A DNA stretch of 64,000 bases, taken from contig OX465110.1 in the NCBI GenBank assembly GCA_949987565.1, positions 19,424,249 through 19,488,248 of the forward strand. The letters are read 5' to 3'. Under the pieces are notes generated by a model. The model did not search any database. It worked only from the letters and a program-made list of their open reading frames with translations, and was not told the origin of the DNA. This stretch comes from Luidia sarsii. Lineage: Eukaryota; Echinodermata; Asteroidea; Paxillosida; Luidiidae. Below, piece by piece: positions 1-14,480 of the stretch (position 1 is its first letter; every line of letters begins with the position of its first letter). The position numbers and the translations under genes were made by a program.

Positions 1-1080
1 TTGATTTCTCGAACGCATAGGTAGCAAAGGTGAGGTCGAAACTGGAAGAACTGGCGATCCTAATGCGAGTATATGACCAAACGATGCGGCTGTCATGATT
101 GTGCCTCATTTGGTTGTCTGTTGAGGTAGAATCTCATGTAAGAGATAAAATAAACCATGGGAAGATTGACAAGCCACTCTCTGACTATGTTTACTGTATG
201 GATTCAGTATATTTTGTAAAGGTGTGTCTGTGTTTGCTCGGCTAATGGGTCTAACGGGAGTTAAGTAGTTGGTTGACGGATGCGTTTGAGATCCTGTCGG
301 TTAAGAGTTACTGGTGGAAATGGTGATGCCATTCGGTTTGTGTTGCGGGCGACGCAAGCGGATTTGTCTGGATTGATTTCGCAGGAATTGCGAAGAGAGA
401 GGAGATTGAAGGGAACCGGCAGATTAAAATTAAGAGCCCAGATTCTGAGGTGCAGGGGCTAATTTCATTGAGCCGCTTCAACATATGTATATACTACCAC
501 CACATGTGTGTATTTTTTTCATTTAAATCTCTCTGTGCCATTGCTTTTGGACGCCTTCTTATTATATTACTTTTTTTCTGGAAGACAATAAAACCCACGA
601 AGATATCGTAAAAAGATCTCAAAGAAAAAGTAGATAAAGGCATGCGACCTAGTAAGGCCATAGACAGGGTAATGCCTAAACACCATGCAGAATTTATCGG
701 CTTGTTCAACCTTGATGAAGCGGAAGACAACCGGAGAGACAGTGATGATTAAAGAATCCCAAGGCTTTAAAAGAAAACACCACCCCGATTATACTTCGAT
801 AAAATATTCAAAATACAATTAAATGTATTTTGGAACATCATCGCCGTTGATCACTCATTTTGTTAACTGTAAATCAATAGTTTTTTTCAAACGATTTTTT
901 GGTATAACGGCGGTAAAGGAAGATAGTGGTTTCGACAAAATGATAATATAAATAATCGAAAAAACGAAGCATTGATGTGTCAGTGATTTTATTCTAATGT
1001 TTTTTATTTGAAATAAAGAGTGAGTACCAGTGAGTAAATCAATTGAGCAGATATGAAAAGAAATGATTAAAAATTAGTAA
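1..1080. other. no gene recognised
   Basis: AT-rich sequence without convincing exons. The few short open frames have no recognisable motif and no splice context. I see no repeat that recurs elsewhere in the window. Confidence 0.5.
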
Positions 1081-1160
1081 AAATTAGCAAAAATTAGTAA
1101 ATGAGTAACAATGAGTAAAAATGAGTAAAAGTGAGCAAAAATACAGTAAAAAAATGTACA
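1060..1160. repeat. degenerate AT-rich tandem repeat
   Basis: Short imperfect repeats of the form ATGAGTAAAA / AATTAGTAAA run through this stretch with many substitutions. It looks like an old microsatellite-like tract. Confidence 0.6.
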
Positions 1161-1229
1161 AAAGAGGAAAATGAGCAACATATATAGTACAAAATGTGTA
1201 TAAATGCATAACAAAAAGTGTGAACACCC

Positions 1230-1815
1230 AAGCTCGCGGTGGTCAAAGGCGGCGCCCTATCATTAAGACCCTCTGGTCACTGAGGGTAAACATAATGCAA
1301 CGTAGTACAAGGAATATCTTATCAGTTACCTCCACTCGCGGCGGTCTAAGCCCCACCTCCTTTTGTCCGAACATTATCTCCGCGCCCCCTTCGTAGACCC
1401 ACGGCGGTACTATTCCATGACGTCACGGACCATGAATTAATCTCCACCTCCTCGTTTATTCACTCCATATCATATCCATATTTAGTCTTATCCTGATCCT
1501 CCCTTCATCTTCATATATATCTCGTCGCTCCCAAGGTCAAACTGTGCCAAGCTTTTTAACCCCCACTCTTCTCCCTCACACTCCGTACACACAAACACGG
1601 TCAAACCCTCCCGCCACGCCCCTACCTTATACCCATTCACACATCTATTAATATCATCTATTAATTGTCATATCCATAACTATCTCCCCGAAACCTTTGT
1701 CTCCGCCCCTAACGCCCTTGCTCATCCCCTATTTTTCAAGCCTTTGACTCCGCCCCTTACGCCCCCTCCTCCCCCTTTTTTTGCTTTGACTCCGCCCCTT
1801 AAATCTTTCCTCAAA
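1230..1815. other. pyrimidine-rich non-coding stretch
   Basis: The + strand becomes strongly C/T-rich. The phrase TGACTCCGCCCCTTA occurs in variants near 1700, 1745 and 1787, and two similar GCGG-TC boxes lie near 1237 and 1333. No open frame resembles a protein. It may be a relic of a dispersed element; its function is unknown. Confidence 0.4.
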
Positions 1816-2150
1816 TTGTGCTGAAGTGACCCCCACCACTACCTCAGAACCAATTTGAATATAGGTGGGCTTTTAGATGAGTTATTGCTATTCATTTAGT
1901 TAATGTATAGTAGCTAATTTCGATTAATTGTTTGGATACCCACAATTTGAAATGAGACTGCCAGGTATACAATTCAGAGCACATGACTTGAACTTGAAGA
2001 AATGTGTTTTGGGGGGCCTGTCATTTCAATCCTGGCAGGACATTTCCTAGGAAAATCCTAGCACGAACTCTTATGGTCTTCTTGAAGTAATACAAAAGTG
2101 TTAGCTGACCTGATGCTTTATCCTATAGCATGACCTCTCTCAGACTCAGA

Positions 2151-3348
2151 GGCATATGACAAGGACATGGACAGATAAGTATGGAGAAAGGTCATATGAC
2201 AAGAACAGGGACAGATAGGACGAGAGAAAGGCCATATTACAAGAACAGGGACAGATAGGACGGGAGAAAGGTCATAGAACAAGGACAGGGACAGATAGGA
2301 CGGGAGAAAGGTCATAGAACAAGGACAGGGACATATAGGACGGGAGAAAGGTCATAGAACAAGGACAGGGACAGATAGGACGGGAGAAAGGTCATAGAAC
2401 AAGGACGGGGACAGATAGGACGGGAGAAAGGTCATAGAACAAGGACAGGGACAGATAGGAAGGGAGAAAGGTCATAGAACAAGGACAGGGACAGATAGGA
2501 CGGGAGAAAGGTCATAGAACAAGAACAGGGACAGATAGGACGGGAGAAAGGTCATAGAACAAGGACAGGGACAGATAGGACAGGAGAAAGGTCATAGAAC
2601 AAGGACAGGGACAGATAGGACGGGAGAAAGGTCATAGAACAAGGACAGGGACAGATAGGACGGGATAAAGGTCATAGAACAAGAACAGGGACAGATAGGA
2701 CGGAAGAAAGGTCATAGAACAAGGACAGGGACAGATAGGACGGAAGAAAGGTCATAGAACAAGGACAGGGACATATAGGACGGGAGAAAGGTCATAGAAC
2801 AAGGACAGGGACAGATAGGACGAGAGAAAGGTCATAGAACAAGGACAGGGACAGATAGGACGGGAGAAAGGTCATAGAACAAGAACAGGGACAGATAGGA
2901 CGGGAGAAAGGTTATAGAACAAGGACAGGGACAGATAGGACGGGAGAAAGGTCATAGAACAAGGACAGGGACAGATAGGACGGGAGAAAGGTCATAGAAC
3001 AAGAACAGGGACAGATAGGACGGGAGAAAGGTCATAGAACAAGGACAGGGACAGATAGGACGGGAGAAAGGTCATAGAACAAGAACAGGGACAGATAGGA
3101 CGGGAGAAAGGTCATAGAACAAGGACAGGGACAGATAGGACGGGAGAAAGGTCATAGAACAAGGACAGGGACAGATAGGACGGGAGAAAGGTCATAGAAC
3201 AAGGACAGGGACAGATAAGTATGAAGAAAGGTCATATGATAAGGACACTGACAGATAGGACGGGAGAAAGGTCATATGACAATTGGTCAGGGACAGATAA
3301 GAATGGAGAAAGTCATATGACAAGGACAAGGACAAGAATGGAGAAAAG
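2151..3348. repeat. 40-bp minisatellite, about 30 copies
   Basis: The unit is 40 bp: GTCATAGAACAAGGACAGGG followed by ACAGATAGGACGGGAGAAAG. The central copies differ by single bases, while edge copies carry CATATGAC and GATAAGTATGG variants, the usual pattern of central homogenisation. Forty is not a multiple of three, so the open frames across it are incidental. Confidence 0.95.
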
Positions 3349-3899
3349 ATTGATTTTTTTGACAGACAAGGGTCGGGGAGATCAAAGGGAATGTCGAGCA
3401 GAACAAGGGGTCGGATCAGAAAAGGAGTTGATCAAAGGCAAAGAACGTAAAGATGCAAGTTAGACTTTTCAGCTGAACAGGAGGGTGTTACATTGAGAAC
3501 ATGACTTGCAATGTTGACAATGTCCAACCAAATAATAGTTCATTGAATTCTTGTCAAAAATGGCCATGTCTACATTTCTAGACTAAATCAAAAGCAAATT
3601 CAACACTGGACAATTCCATCACAATCAGTATTTAAAGCTGAAATTATTTGGATTTCGTAAACTAACTAAACACTGCACCATGGCTATCACTTGTGATAAA
3701 AACGCCAATTGAAATGACATGTAAGTTTCCAAATCATCAAACTAACCTTAATCCTCATAAAAACTTAATTTTCCAAGATGATGGTCTCCGAAAATTTTCA
3801 ATTTTTTAACCCATTTTTGTTCACATGAAGAAAGGTCCTTATGAGGTAATTTGATGCACTGAGAGTACTTTTATCAGGGAGTCTCTGCAAGGTGGAAAG
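3349..3899. other. no gene recognised
   Basis: Follows the minisatellite. Low GC with no exon-like segment, and no repeat recognised from elsewhere in the window. Confidence 0.4.
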
Positions 3900-6108
3900 G
3901 GGAAAAGATGAGCAAACATGATGTATGTATATAAATATAAACATGCGTGTCAGTTATCCCCTATGTTGCAGGGCATGTATATATACAAACCTAGTAGTAG
4001 GCACAATGGGAGACATCTTAGACATCGATGAGTGTGCAGGACGTGTAAGGTAACCCATTTACTAATGTACGTATCGACCACTTGTTTATTCTTATTAATC
4101 CAGTGTTCTTTAAGTAAGTTTTGTACAATTTCGTTTCCAACTTCTGCCAGGTCTGGAGGTTCCTCTTAATTCTATTATCTACAATATTTCTGGGGCCTCA
4201 CTTGTCTGCTGCACACCACGTTTTCCAATAGCGACTACTTACAGCCCTGCTCATACGGAAGATGTGTGAAACTCAAGGACAATTTCTGACTAATATCATT
4301 ACAATAATTGCCTCCGTGTAACAGGAAAAAACGAGCATGGAATAAAGAAACTTATAGTCGTATAATTCATGACTAGTAATAAACCCGTGGCCTTTATGTT
4401 TGTATATAGATGAGTTACCATATTGTATATGCTGTTTTATTTAGTCTCTACAGCATCAGTGATGTTTCCAGAATATGTACAAACTGTACAGTTTTCTAAA
4501 TTGCAAACCTTTAAATTCATCCCCATTCATTGAAATTCTCATTAGCATAGCAACTAAAAGCAAAAATAAAAAGCAAATATACCCCATAACGAGTGTGAGA
4601 CAGTTTGATAGTTAGCAACATTGCAAAACAGTTCTGTAAAATGGATTTAAGTGATCAGAATAATTTAGTGCTCATCAATCAATGTAATTCAATAAACACA
4701 TTTTTCCAAATTCAAATTAGTGTGCGCCGAATGTACTTGGCTGACTAATTTCAATTTGTGGGTATCCATAAAATAACATCAAGTCCATCAGTATAGACAA
4801 GACCTTTATCACCAACCAGAATAAAAACAACGTCAACAAAATATATTCAAATTTGGTTCGTTCTGAGGTTCCTTATAAACACACTTGGCAACAAGCATCC
4901 AACCATTAAGGGTTTTTGCATCACCATGGAAACGTCAATGACACTGCATATATATAGTGACCAAACAAAAGCAGGGACATGACGCAACACGGTAACTCTT
5001 CTATAACCATGGAGACCATAATCATCCAGCTATATACCCAGACATTCCCCATCCCAACCTTAGGGTTATTCGGGCTTATGAGAATTAGGCTCAAAAACCT
5101 CATTTTTCATAGATGACGGCTTCAGAAAATTGTCAATTTATTCACACATGTGGATTATTTAGAGTAAGGCAAGTTCTTGTAATGAGAGTAGGGACTACTT
5201 GCGTCAGGAAGCTTTGGGGAATATGTTAAAGGTGAACAAAGATGATGTACAGTGTATGTACATGCATGTCAACCATTATGGAGCAGGACATAATTATGCA
5301 AACCTATAATAGTAGACACAGTGAGAGACTTCTTACACGGTGATGGGTCTGCAGGACAAGAATAAATGATAAGGTGTGACAAAGTAAATGTTCAAAAACT
5401 GTTGATAAGTTCCTTGTCCGTTTTTTCTTTTATTTTTTGACTTAAATTGGAAAAAGCTGCATGCATCCTCTTTGTGTGATCCCCGAGCTGCTGTAGCCAG
5501 GTTTACAACCATTGGTTGTTTGCATCTGAATGAAAGCGGGTTTGTGATCCCTGGAGATATACGCCAGTTAATTGATAATGGTTGATTTGCTTCTGAATGG
5601 CGCCCCCACCCCGGCAAAGACTAGTTGACTATTAGGGAAGACCACCAAATATAGCTTAGATGGGAAGATCGATGGTATATGAATCCAGAGGTCTCTTGTT
5701 CAAGTCCCGGTCCAGTCAAAGTTTTCTTTTCCAATTTGTGAAATTAGAAATCGTTTAAAATCATTTAAGGGTCTGACGCTACAATCCTAGCAGGGCTAGG
5801 ACATCGTCAGCAGATATACAAGACGTTTTTCACATGTGTGATTTTGGGTCTGTGATTGATCAAAAAAAAAGGTTTAAAATTCAAAAATGTTTAGAATGGC
5901 CATATAGAGTCCCATACTATCGAGATCCCTGGATAGGTATCTCAAGACTACTGGGTGATCTTTCTTTTGAGCAGATTAAAAGAGAAACACAGTCGAAGAC
6001 TGGTTTCACCAGGCTTCTAGGAGTCCTGACTCATATGAAGCCTAAAGCTTCAAAAAGAGAACCTAAACTGTACTGTACTGTACTGTAAAAATTGAAAAAA
6101 TTAAAAAG
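3900..6108 (+). repeat. diverged, rearranged copies of the 2.66-kb tandem unit
   Basis: 3961-4390 matches the start of the 2.66-kb unit (the CTAGTAGTAGGCACAATG segment through the GTGTAACAGGAAA segment). 5240-5330 is a second, more diverged start. 5455-5840 matches the SINE-containing late part of the unit. The order is broken and extra sequence intervenes (about 4390-5100 and 5900-6090), so these are older flanking copies. Confidence 0.75.
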
Positions 6109-8770
6109 ACGATGATTTATGTACATCATGTCAATTAACCATTATGGAGCAGGACATGTATATACAAACCTAGTAGTAGGCACAATGAGAGACATCTTAG
6201 ACATCGATGAGTGTACAGGACGTGTAAGGTAACCCATTTACTAATGTACGTATCGACCACTTGTTTATTCTTATTAATCCAGTGTTCTTTAAGTAAGTTT
6301 TGTACAATTTCGTTTCCAACTTCTGCCAGGTCTGGAGGTTCCTCTTAATTCTATTATCTACAATATTTCTGGGGCCTCACTTGTCTGCTGCACACCACGT
6401 TCTCCAATAGCGACTAATTACAGCCCTGCTCAGATGGAAGATGTGTGAAACTCAAGGACAATTTCTGACTAATATCATTATAATAATTGTCTCCGTGTAA
6501 CAGGAAAGAACGTGCATGGAATAAAGAAAATTATATGGTCGTATAATGCATGACTAGTAATAAACGTGTGGTCTCAATTCTTGTAGATGAGTTACCATAT
6601 TGCATATGCTGCTTTATTCTTCAGCCTCAGCAGGGAGAAACTGTGGATTAAGCGTCTCCACACTATACAACGTCATGGCCTTAACATTTATGAAGGGAAT
6701 TACTAATCCTCAAACCATTAACACCTTTTTTCTTCATCTTCCCTGTGGCTTTTCCCTTTGATCTCCCACCTCACTCCTGTCCCTTTGATCCTCCCTACCC
6801 TTTTGTTTGTTTTCCTGGCTGTCTGTGTATGTCCTTGTCACTTTGCCTTTGAGAAAGATCCTGCTAGAATCGAAACGTCAGGGCCTCTAACTTTTGAGAT
6901 TTATGTACATGTATCGCAGGTCATTTTAGTCAGTGAGCAGTTTGTAACAGCTTTTTTATTAATTAACTTCATGTTTTATATTTTGACAGTTGTAAAACTA
7001 CTAGCTGCATGGTGAATGTCTTTTAGAATATTTCACTCTTACACATAGCATTTGATTTCAAAACACGAAGGATTTAATAATAGTATTGCAGTTATTTCAA
7101 AATACATTTCATGCACACCCTGAAAATCATTCAGGTAATTCGCTGATGTGTCTTATCCCACGTTTCAAAGGGATCTGTAGTTTGAGTCGGGTTATTTGTT
7201 CCAATACAGAGCTGAAGAATAACGAAAAGAGCAGGAGCTATATGACTGAAGATGTCAAAAAAAGGAATTAATAACTTGAACACACATTTGAATTTTCTTG
7301 TACTTCGTAACCCATCTGAAGATGACTGTATTATGTTCCAGGAAAAGGAGAAAAAAAATTGTGCTGTGCTTAATCACTCGGACACTGGAAATATATTTGG
7401 GAAATTATTGAAATTAATATCTACATATATATTTTTTTATTTCATGGGTTATTTATGTAACAAACATGGATTTGGAAATTCAGTCAAAAATATGTCAGAA
7501 TTGTTCAATAAGCTATTGTCAATGGTAGCGCCCTGTTCTTGGAACAAAACTACGAGCGATATAAACAAAAACGTGTCCGAAAAAAATGATATTGCGATCT
7601 TGAAAAATGGCAAAGAAAACTGTCAGTTCCAAGTCAGTTTTCCTTAAATTGTTTGACTTGAATTGAAAAAGCTGCATCCACTTTGTGTGATCCCCGAACT
7701 GCTGTAGCCAGGTTTACAACCATGGTTTGTATTGTCAGGCCCTCCTAACTTTGGATATTTAATTCATTGCTATTTCTCTTTGAATTTATCTGTTTTTCAT
7801 TTTTTTCTGAAGCTCCCAGTCGGGTTTTCATCGATTTGTTTGACTTAAATTGAAAAAGTGACATCCACTTTGTGGATCCCCGAGCTGCTGTAGCCAGGTT
7901 TGCAACCACTGGTTGTTTGCATCTAATAGAAGGCAGGGGTGTGATCCCTGGAGATAAACGACAGCTAATGGTGGAATGCTTGTGACTGGTGCCCCCATCC
8001 CCAGCAAAGACTGGTTGATTATTTAGGAAGGCCACCAGCTAAGGGCTGGAAAGCTGGAGAGGGTCTCTGCAATACATATCACAATCGAGCTCATTTTCTG
8101 CTGTCATCTAGGGATCTAATGAAGTGTACAAACATATTGGCGAGCTTCTTTTTCTTAGTGGAGTCAGATATTGGTCATATTTTTTACCTTTAAAAAAATC
8201 CTAAAAGAATGATGGTGCTTTCGAAAGATCATGCCAGTAACCCAAGGTTTAAAAAACGTAAGAAAAACATTAACTTTTAAACTGCCAATGAATCCCTCTG
8301 GATTAGGTTTCATTAGACCTGGTGCATGCGCTTTACTAAATTGGTGGGCAAGCGGGATGCCAACCAATCATAGTTGTCCACGGGCGTGCGCGCGTTCCTT
8401 CACCAAACTGTTTGGCGTGCGGTGATTGGCTATTCAGTGTTTGCCCACACCCCGGCAAAGACTAGTTGACTATTAGGGAAGGCCACCAAATATAGCTTAG
8501 ATGGGAAGATCGATGGTATATGAATCCAGAGGTCTCTGGTTCAAGTCCCGGTCCAGTCAAAGTTTTCTTTTCCAATTTGTCAAATTAGAAATCGTTTAAA
8601 ATCATTTAAGGGTCTGACGCTACAATCCTAGCAGGGCTAGGACATTGTCAGCAGTTATACAAGACGTTTTTCACATGTGTGATTTTGGGTCTGTGATTGA
8701 TCAGACAAAAAGTTTAGAATTCAAAAATGTTTAGAATGGCCATGGGGAAAAAATGGAAAAGATTAACAAG
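6109..8770 (+). repeat. 2.66-kb tandem unit, copy 1
   Basis: First of three nearly identical direct units. Landmarks recur with a spacing of 2659-2662 bp: the segment at 6758 reappears at 9417 and 12079, and 8231 reappears at 10893 and 13555. The unit has no convincing gene. It is a composite of repeats also found singly elsewhere: the GATCGAAACGTCAGG repeat (about 6850), a SINE body (7840-8040), a segment also found at 57160-57560, and a tRNA-like SINE tail near 8500. Confidence 0.9.
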
Positions 8771-11432
8771 ATGATGTATGTACATCATGTCAATTAACCA
8801 TTATGGAGCAGGACATGTATATACAAACCTAGTAGTAGGCACAATGAGAGACATCTTAGACATCGATGAGTGTGCAGGACGTGTAAGGTAACCCATTTAC
8901 TAATGTACGTATCGACCACTTGTTTATTCTTATTAATCCAGTGTTCTTTAAGTAAGTTTTGTACAATTTCGTTTCCAACTTCTGCCAGGTCTGGAGGTTC
9001 CTCTTAATTCTATTATCTACAATATTTCTGGGGCCTCACGTGTCTGCTGCACACCACGTTCTCCAAAAGCGACTAATTGCAGCCCTGCTCAGATGGAAGA
9101 TGTGTGAAACTCAAGGACAATTTCTGACTAATATCATTATAATAATTGCCTCCGTGTAACAGGAAAGAACGTGCATGGAATAAAGAAAATTATATGGTCG
9201 TATAATGCATGACTAGTAATAAACGTGTGGTCTCAATTCTTGTAGATGAGTTACCATATTGCATATGCTGCTTTATTCTTCTGCCTCAGCAGGGAGAAAC
9301 TGTGGATTAAGCGTCTCCACACTATACAACGTCATGGCCTTAACATTTATGAAGGGAATTACTAATCCTCAAACCATTAACACCTTTTTTCTTCATCTTC
9401 CCTGTGGCTTTTCCCTTTGATCTCCCACCTCACTCCTGTCCCTTTGATCCTCCCTACCCTTTTGTTTGTTTTCCTGGCTGTCTGTGTATGTCCTTGTCAC
9501 TTTGCCTTTGAGAAAGGTCCTGCTAGAATCGAAACGGCAGGGCCTCTAACTTTTGAGATTTATGTACATGTATCGCAGGTCATTTTAGTCAGTGAGCAGT
9601 TTGTAACAGCTTTTGTATTAATTAACTTCATGTTTTATATTTTGACAGTTGTAAAACTACTAGCTGCATGGTTAATGTCTTTGAGAATATTTCACTCTTG
9701 CACATAGCATTTGATTTCAAAACACGAAGGATTTAATAATAGTATTGCAGTTATTTCAAAATACATTTCATGCACACCCTGAAAATCATTCAGGTAATTC
9801 GCTGATGTGTCTTATCCCACGTTTCAAAGGGATCTGTAGTTTGAGTCGGGTTATTTGTTCCAATACAGAGCTGAAGAATAATGAAAAGAGCAGGAGCTAT
9901 ATGACTGAAGATGTCAAAAAAAGGAATTAATAACTTGAACACACATTTGATTTTTTTTGTACTTCGTAACCCATCTGAAGATGACTGTATTATGTTCCAG
10001 GAAAAGGAGAACAAAAACATTGTGCTGTGCTGAATCACTCGGACACTGGAAATATATTTGGGAAATTATTGAAATTAATATCTACATATATATTTTTTAT
10101 TTCATGGGTTATTTATGTAACAAACATGGATTTGGAAATTCAGTCAAAAATATGTCAGAATTGTTCAATAAGCTATTGTCAATGGTAGCGCCCTGTTCTT
10201 GGAACAAAACTACCAGCGATATAAACAAAAACGTGTCCGAAAAAAATGATATTGCGATCTTGAAAAATGGCAAAGAAAACTGTCAGTTCCAAGTCAGTTT
10301 TCCTTAAATTGTTTGACTTGAATTGAAAAAGCTGCATCCACTTTGTGTGATCCCCGAACTGCTGTAGCCAGGTTTACAACCATGGTTTGTATTGTCAGGC
10401 CCTCCTAACTTTGGATATCTAATTCATTGCTATTTCTCTTTGAATTTATCTGTTTTTCATTTTTTTTTCTGAAGCTCCCAGTCGGGTTTTCATCGATTTG
10501 TTTGACTTAAATTGAAAAAGTGACATCCACTTTGTGGATCCCCGAGCTGCTGTAGCCAGGTTTGCAACCACTGGTTGTTTGCATCTAATAGAAGGCAGGG
10601 GTGTGATCCCTGGAGATAAACGACAGCTAATGGTGGAATGCTTGTGACTGGTGCCCCCATCCCCAGCAAAGACTGGTTGATTATTTAGGAAGGCCACCAG
10701 CTAAGGGCTGGAAAGCTGGAGAGGGTCTCTGCAATACATATCACAATCGAGCTCATTTTCTGCTGTCATCTAGGGATCTAATGAAGTGTACAAACATATT
10801 GGCGAGCTTCTTTTTCTTAGTGGAGTCAGATATTGGTCATATTTTTTACCTTTAAAAAAATCCTAAAAGAATGATGGTGCTTTCGAAAGATCATGCCAGT
10901 AACCCACGGTTTAAAAAACGTAAGAAAAACATTAACTTTTAAACTGCCAATGAATCCCTCTGGATTAGGTTTCATTAGACCTGGTGCATGCGCTTTACTA
11001 AATTGGTGGGCAAGCGGGATGCCAACCAATCATAGTTGTCCACGGGCGTGCGCGCGTTCCTTCACCAAACTGTTTGGCGTGCGGTGATTGGCTATTCAGT
11101 GTTTGCCCACACCCCGGCAAAGACTAGTTGACTATTAGGGAAGGCCACCAAATATAGCTTAGATGGGAAGATCGATGGTATATGAATCCAGAGGTCTCTG
11201 GTTCAAGTCCCGGTCCAGTCAAAGTTTTCTTTTCCAATTTGTCAAATTAGAAATCGTTTAAAATCATTTAAGGGTCTGACGCTACAATCCTAGCAGGGCT
11301 AGGACATTGTCAGCAGTTATACAAGACGTTTTTCACATGTGTGATTTTGGGTCTGTGATTGATCAGACAAAAAGTTTAGAATTCAAAAATGTTTAGAATG
11401 GCCATGGGGAAAAAATGGAAAAGATTAACAAG
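8771..11432 (+). repeat. 2.66-kb tandem unit, copy 2
   Basis: Second complete unit. It differs from its neighbours by scattered single-base changes and short homopolymer-length changes. The similarity indicates recent tandem duplication, or homogenisation by unequal exchange. Confidence 0.9.
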
Positions 11433-14094
11433 ATGATGTATGTACATCATGTCAATTAACCATTATGGAGCAGGACATGTATATACAAACCTAGTAGTAG
11501 GCACAATGAGAGACATCTTAGACATCGATGAGTGTGCAGGACGTGTAAGGTAACCCATTTACTAATGTACGTATCGACCACTTGTTTATTCTTATTAATC
11601 CAGTGTTCTTTAAGTAAGTTTTGTACAATTTCGTTTCCAACTTCTGCCAGGTCTGGAGGTTCCTCTTAATTCTATTATCTACAATATTTCTGGGGCCTCA
11701 CGTGTCTGCTGCACACCACGTTCTCCAAAAGCGACTAATTGCAGCCCTGCTCAGATGGAAGATGTGTGAAACTCAAGGACAATTTCTGACTAATATCATT
11801 ATAATAATTGCCTCCGTGTAACAGGAAAGAACGTGCATGGAATAAAGAAAATTATATGGTCGTATAATGCATGACTAGTAATAAACGTGTGGTCTCAATT
11901 CTTGTAGATGAGTTACCATATTGCATATGCTGCTTTATTCTTCTGCCTCAGCTGGGAGAAACTGTGGATTAAGCGTCTCCACACAATACAACGTCATGGC
12001 CTTAACATTCATGAAGGGAATGACTAATCCTCAAACCATTAACACCTTTTTTCTTCATCTTCCCTGTGGCTTTTCCCTTTGATCTCCCACCTCACCCCTG
12101 TCCCTTTGATCCTCCCTCCCCTTTTGTTTGTTTTCCTGGCTGTCTGTGTATGTCCTTGTCACTTTGCCTTTGAGAAAGATCCTGCTAGAATCGAAACGTC
12201 AGGGCCTCTAACTTTTGAGATTTATGTACATGTATCGCAGGTCATTTTAGTCAGTGAGCAGTTTGTAACAGCTTTTGTATTAATTAACTTCATGTTTTAT
12301 ATTTTGACAGTTGTAAAACTACTAGCTGCATGGTGAATGTCTTTTAGAATATTTCACTCTTGCACATAGCATTTGATTTCAAAACACGAAGGATTTAATA
12401 ATAGTATTGCAGTTATTTTAAAATACATTTCATGCACACCCTGAAAATCATTCAGGTAATTCGCTGATGTGTCTTATCCCACGTTTCAAAGGGATCTGTA
12501 GTTTGAGTCGGGTTATTTGTTCCAATACAGAGCTGAAGAATAATGAAAAGAGCAGGAGCTATATGACTGAAGATGTCAAAAAAAGGAATTAATAACGTGA
12601 ACACACATTTCAATTTTTTTGTACTTCGTAACCCATCTGAAGATGACTGTATTATGTTCCAGGAAAAGGAGAAGAAAAACATTGTGCTGTGCTGAATCAC
12701 TCGGACACTGGAAATATATTTGGGAAATTATTGAAATTAATATCTACATATATATTTTTTATTTCATGGGTTATTTATGTAACAAACATGGATTTGGAAA
12801 TTCAGTCAAAAATATGTCAGAATTGTTCAATAAGCTATTGTCAATGGTAGCGCCCTGTTCTTGGAACTAAACTACCAGCGATATAAACAAAAACGTGTCC
12901 GAAAAAAATGATATTGCGATCTTGAAAAATGGCAAAGAAAACTGTCAGTTCCAAGTCAGTTTTCCTTAAATTGTTTGACTTGAATTGAAAAAGCTGCATC
13001 CACTTTGTGTGATCCCCGAACTGCTGTAGCCAGGTTTACAACCATGGTTTGTATTGTCAGGCCCTCCTAACTTTGGATATCTAATTCATTGCTATTTCTC
13101 TTTGAATTTATCTGTTTTTCATTTTTTTTTCTGAAGCTCCCAGTCGGGTTTTCATCGATTTGTTTGACTTAAATTGAAAAAGTGACATCCACTTTGTGGA
13201 TCCCCGAGCTGCTGTAGCCAGGTTTGCAACCACTGGTTGTTTGCATCTAATAGAAGGCAGGGGTGTGATCCCTGGAGATAAACGACAGCTAATGGTGGAA
13301 TGCTTGTGACTGGTGCCCCCATCCCCAGCAAAGACTGGTTGATTATTTAGGAAGGCCACCAGCTAAGGGCTGGAAAGCTGGAGAGGGTCTCTGCAATACA
13401 TATCACAATCGAGCTCATTTTCTGCTGTCATCTAGGGATCTAATGAAGTGTACAAACATATTGGCGAGCTTCTTTTTCTTAGTGGAGTCAGATATTGGTC
13501 ATATTTCTTACCTTTAAAAAAATCCTAAAAGAATGATGGTGCTTTCGAAAGATCATGCCAGTAACCCACGGTTTAAAAAACGTAAGAAAAACATTAACTT
13601 TCAAACTGCCAATGAATCACTCTGGATTAGGTTTCATTAGACCTGGCGCATGCGCTTTACTAAATTGGTGGGCAAGCGGGATGCCAACCAATCATAGTTG
13701 TCCACGGGCGTGTGCGCGTTCCTTCACCAAACTGTTTGGCGTGCGGTGATTGGCTATTCAGTGTTTGCCCCCACCCCGGCAAAGACTAGTTGACTATTAG
13801 GGAAGGCCACCAAATATAGCTTAGATGGGAAGATCGATGGTATATGAATCCAGAGGTCTCTGGTTCAAGTCCCGGTCCAGTCAAAGTTTTCTTTTCCAAT
13901 TTGTCAAATTAGAAATCGTTTAAAATCATTTAAGGGTCTGACGCTACAATCCTAGCAGGGCTAGGACATTGTCAGCAGATATACAAGACTTTTTCACATG
14001 TGTGATTTTGGGTCTGTGATTTATCAGACAAAAAGTTTAGAATTAAAAAATGTTTAGAATGGCAATGGGGGAAAATGGAAAAGATTAACAAGAT
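11433..14094 (+). repeat. 2.66-kb tandem unit, copy 3
   Basis: Third complete unit, closest to copy 2. Small differences include T for C in the pyrimidine run near 13506 and CCCCCACC for CCCACACC near 13770. Confidence 0.9.
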
Positions 14095-14480
14095 GATGTA
14101 TGTACATCATGTCAATTAACCATTATGGAGCAGGACATGTATATACAAACCTAGTAGTAGGCACAATGGGAGACATCTTAGACATTGATGAGTGTGCAGG
14201 ACGTGTAAGGTAACCCATTTACTAATGTACGTATCGACCACTTGTTTATTCTTATTAATCCAGTGTTCTTTAAGTAAGTTTTGTACAATTTCGTTTCCAA
14301 CTTCTGCCAGGTCTGGAGGTTCCTCTTAATTCTATTATCTACAATATTTCTGGGGCCTCACTTGTCTGCTGCACACCATGTTCTCCAATAGCGACTAATT
14401 ACAGCCCTGCTCAGATGGAAGATGTGTGAAACTCAAGGACAATTTCTGACTAATATCATTACAATAATTGCCTCCATGTA
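14095..14480 (+). repeat. partial fourth copy of the 2.66-kb unit
   Basis: Matches the first roughly 390 bp of the unit and stops after the GCCTCCATGTAACAG segment. The array therefore ends inside a unit. Sequence after 14480 is unrelated. Confidence 0.85.

Noticed and set aside
2118..2315. Short frame over the 40-bp minisatellite
   Set aside because: A 40-bp period rotates the frame; frames exist only because the unit lacks some stops.
6758..7015. 85-codon hydrophobic frame (VPLILPTLLFVFLAVCVCPC) repeated in each 2.66-kb unit
   Set aside because: It is the translation of the dispersed GAAACGTC repeat; other copies break the frame and there is no consistent start or splice structure.
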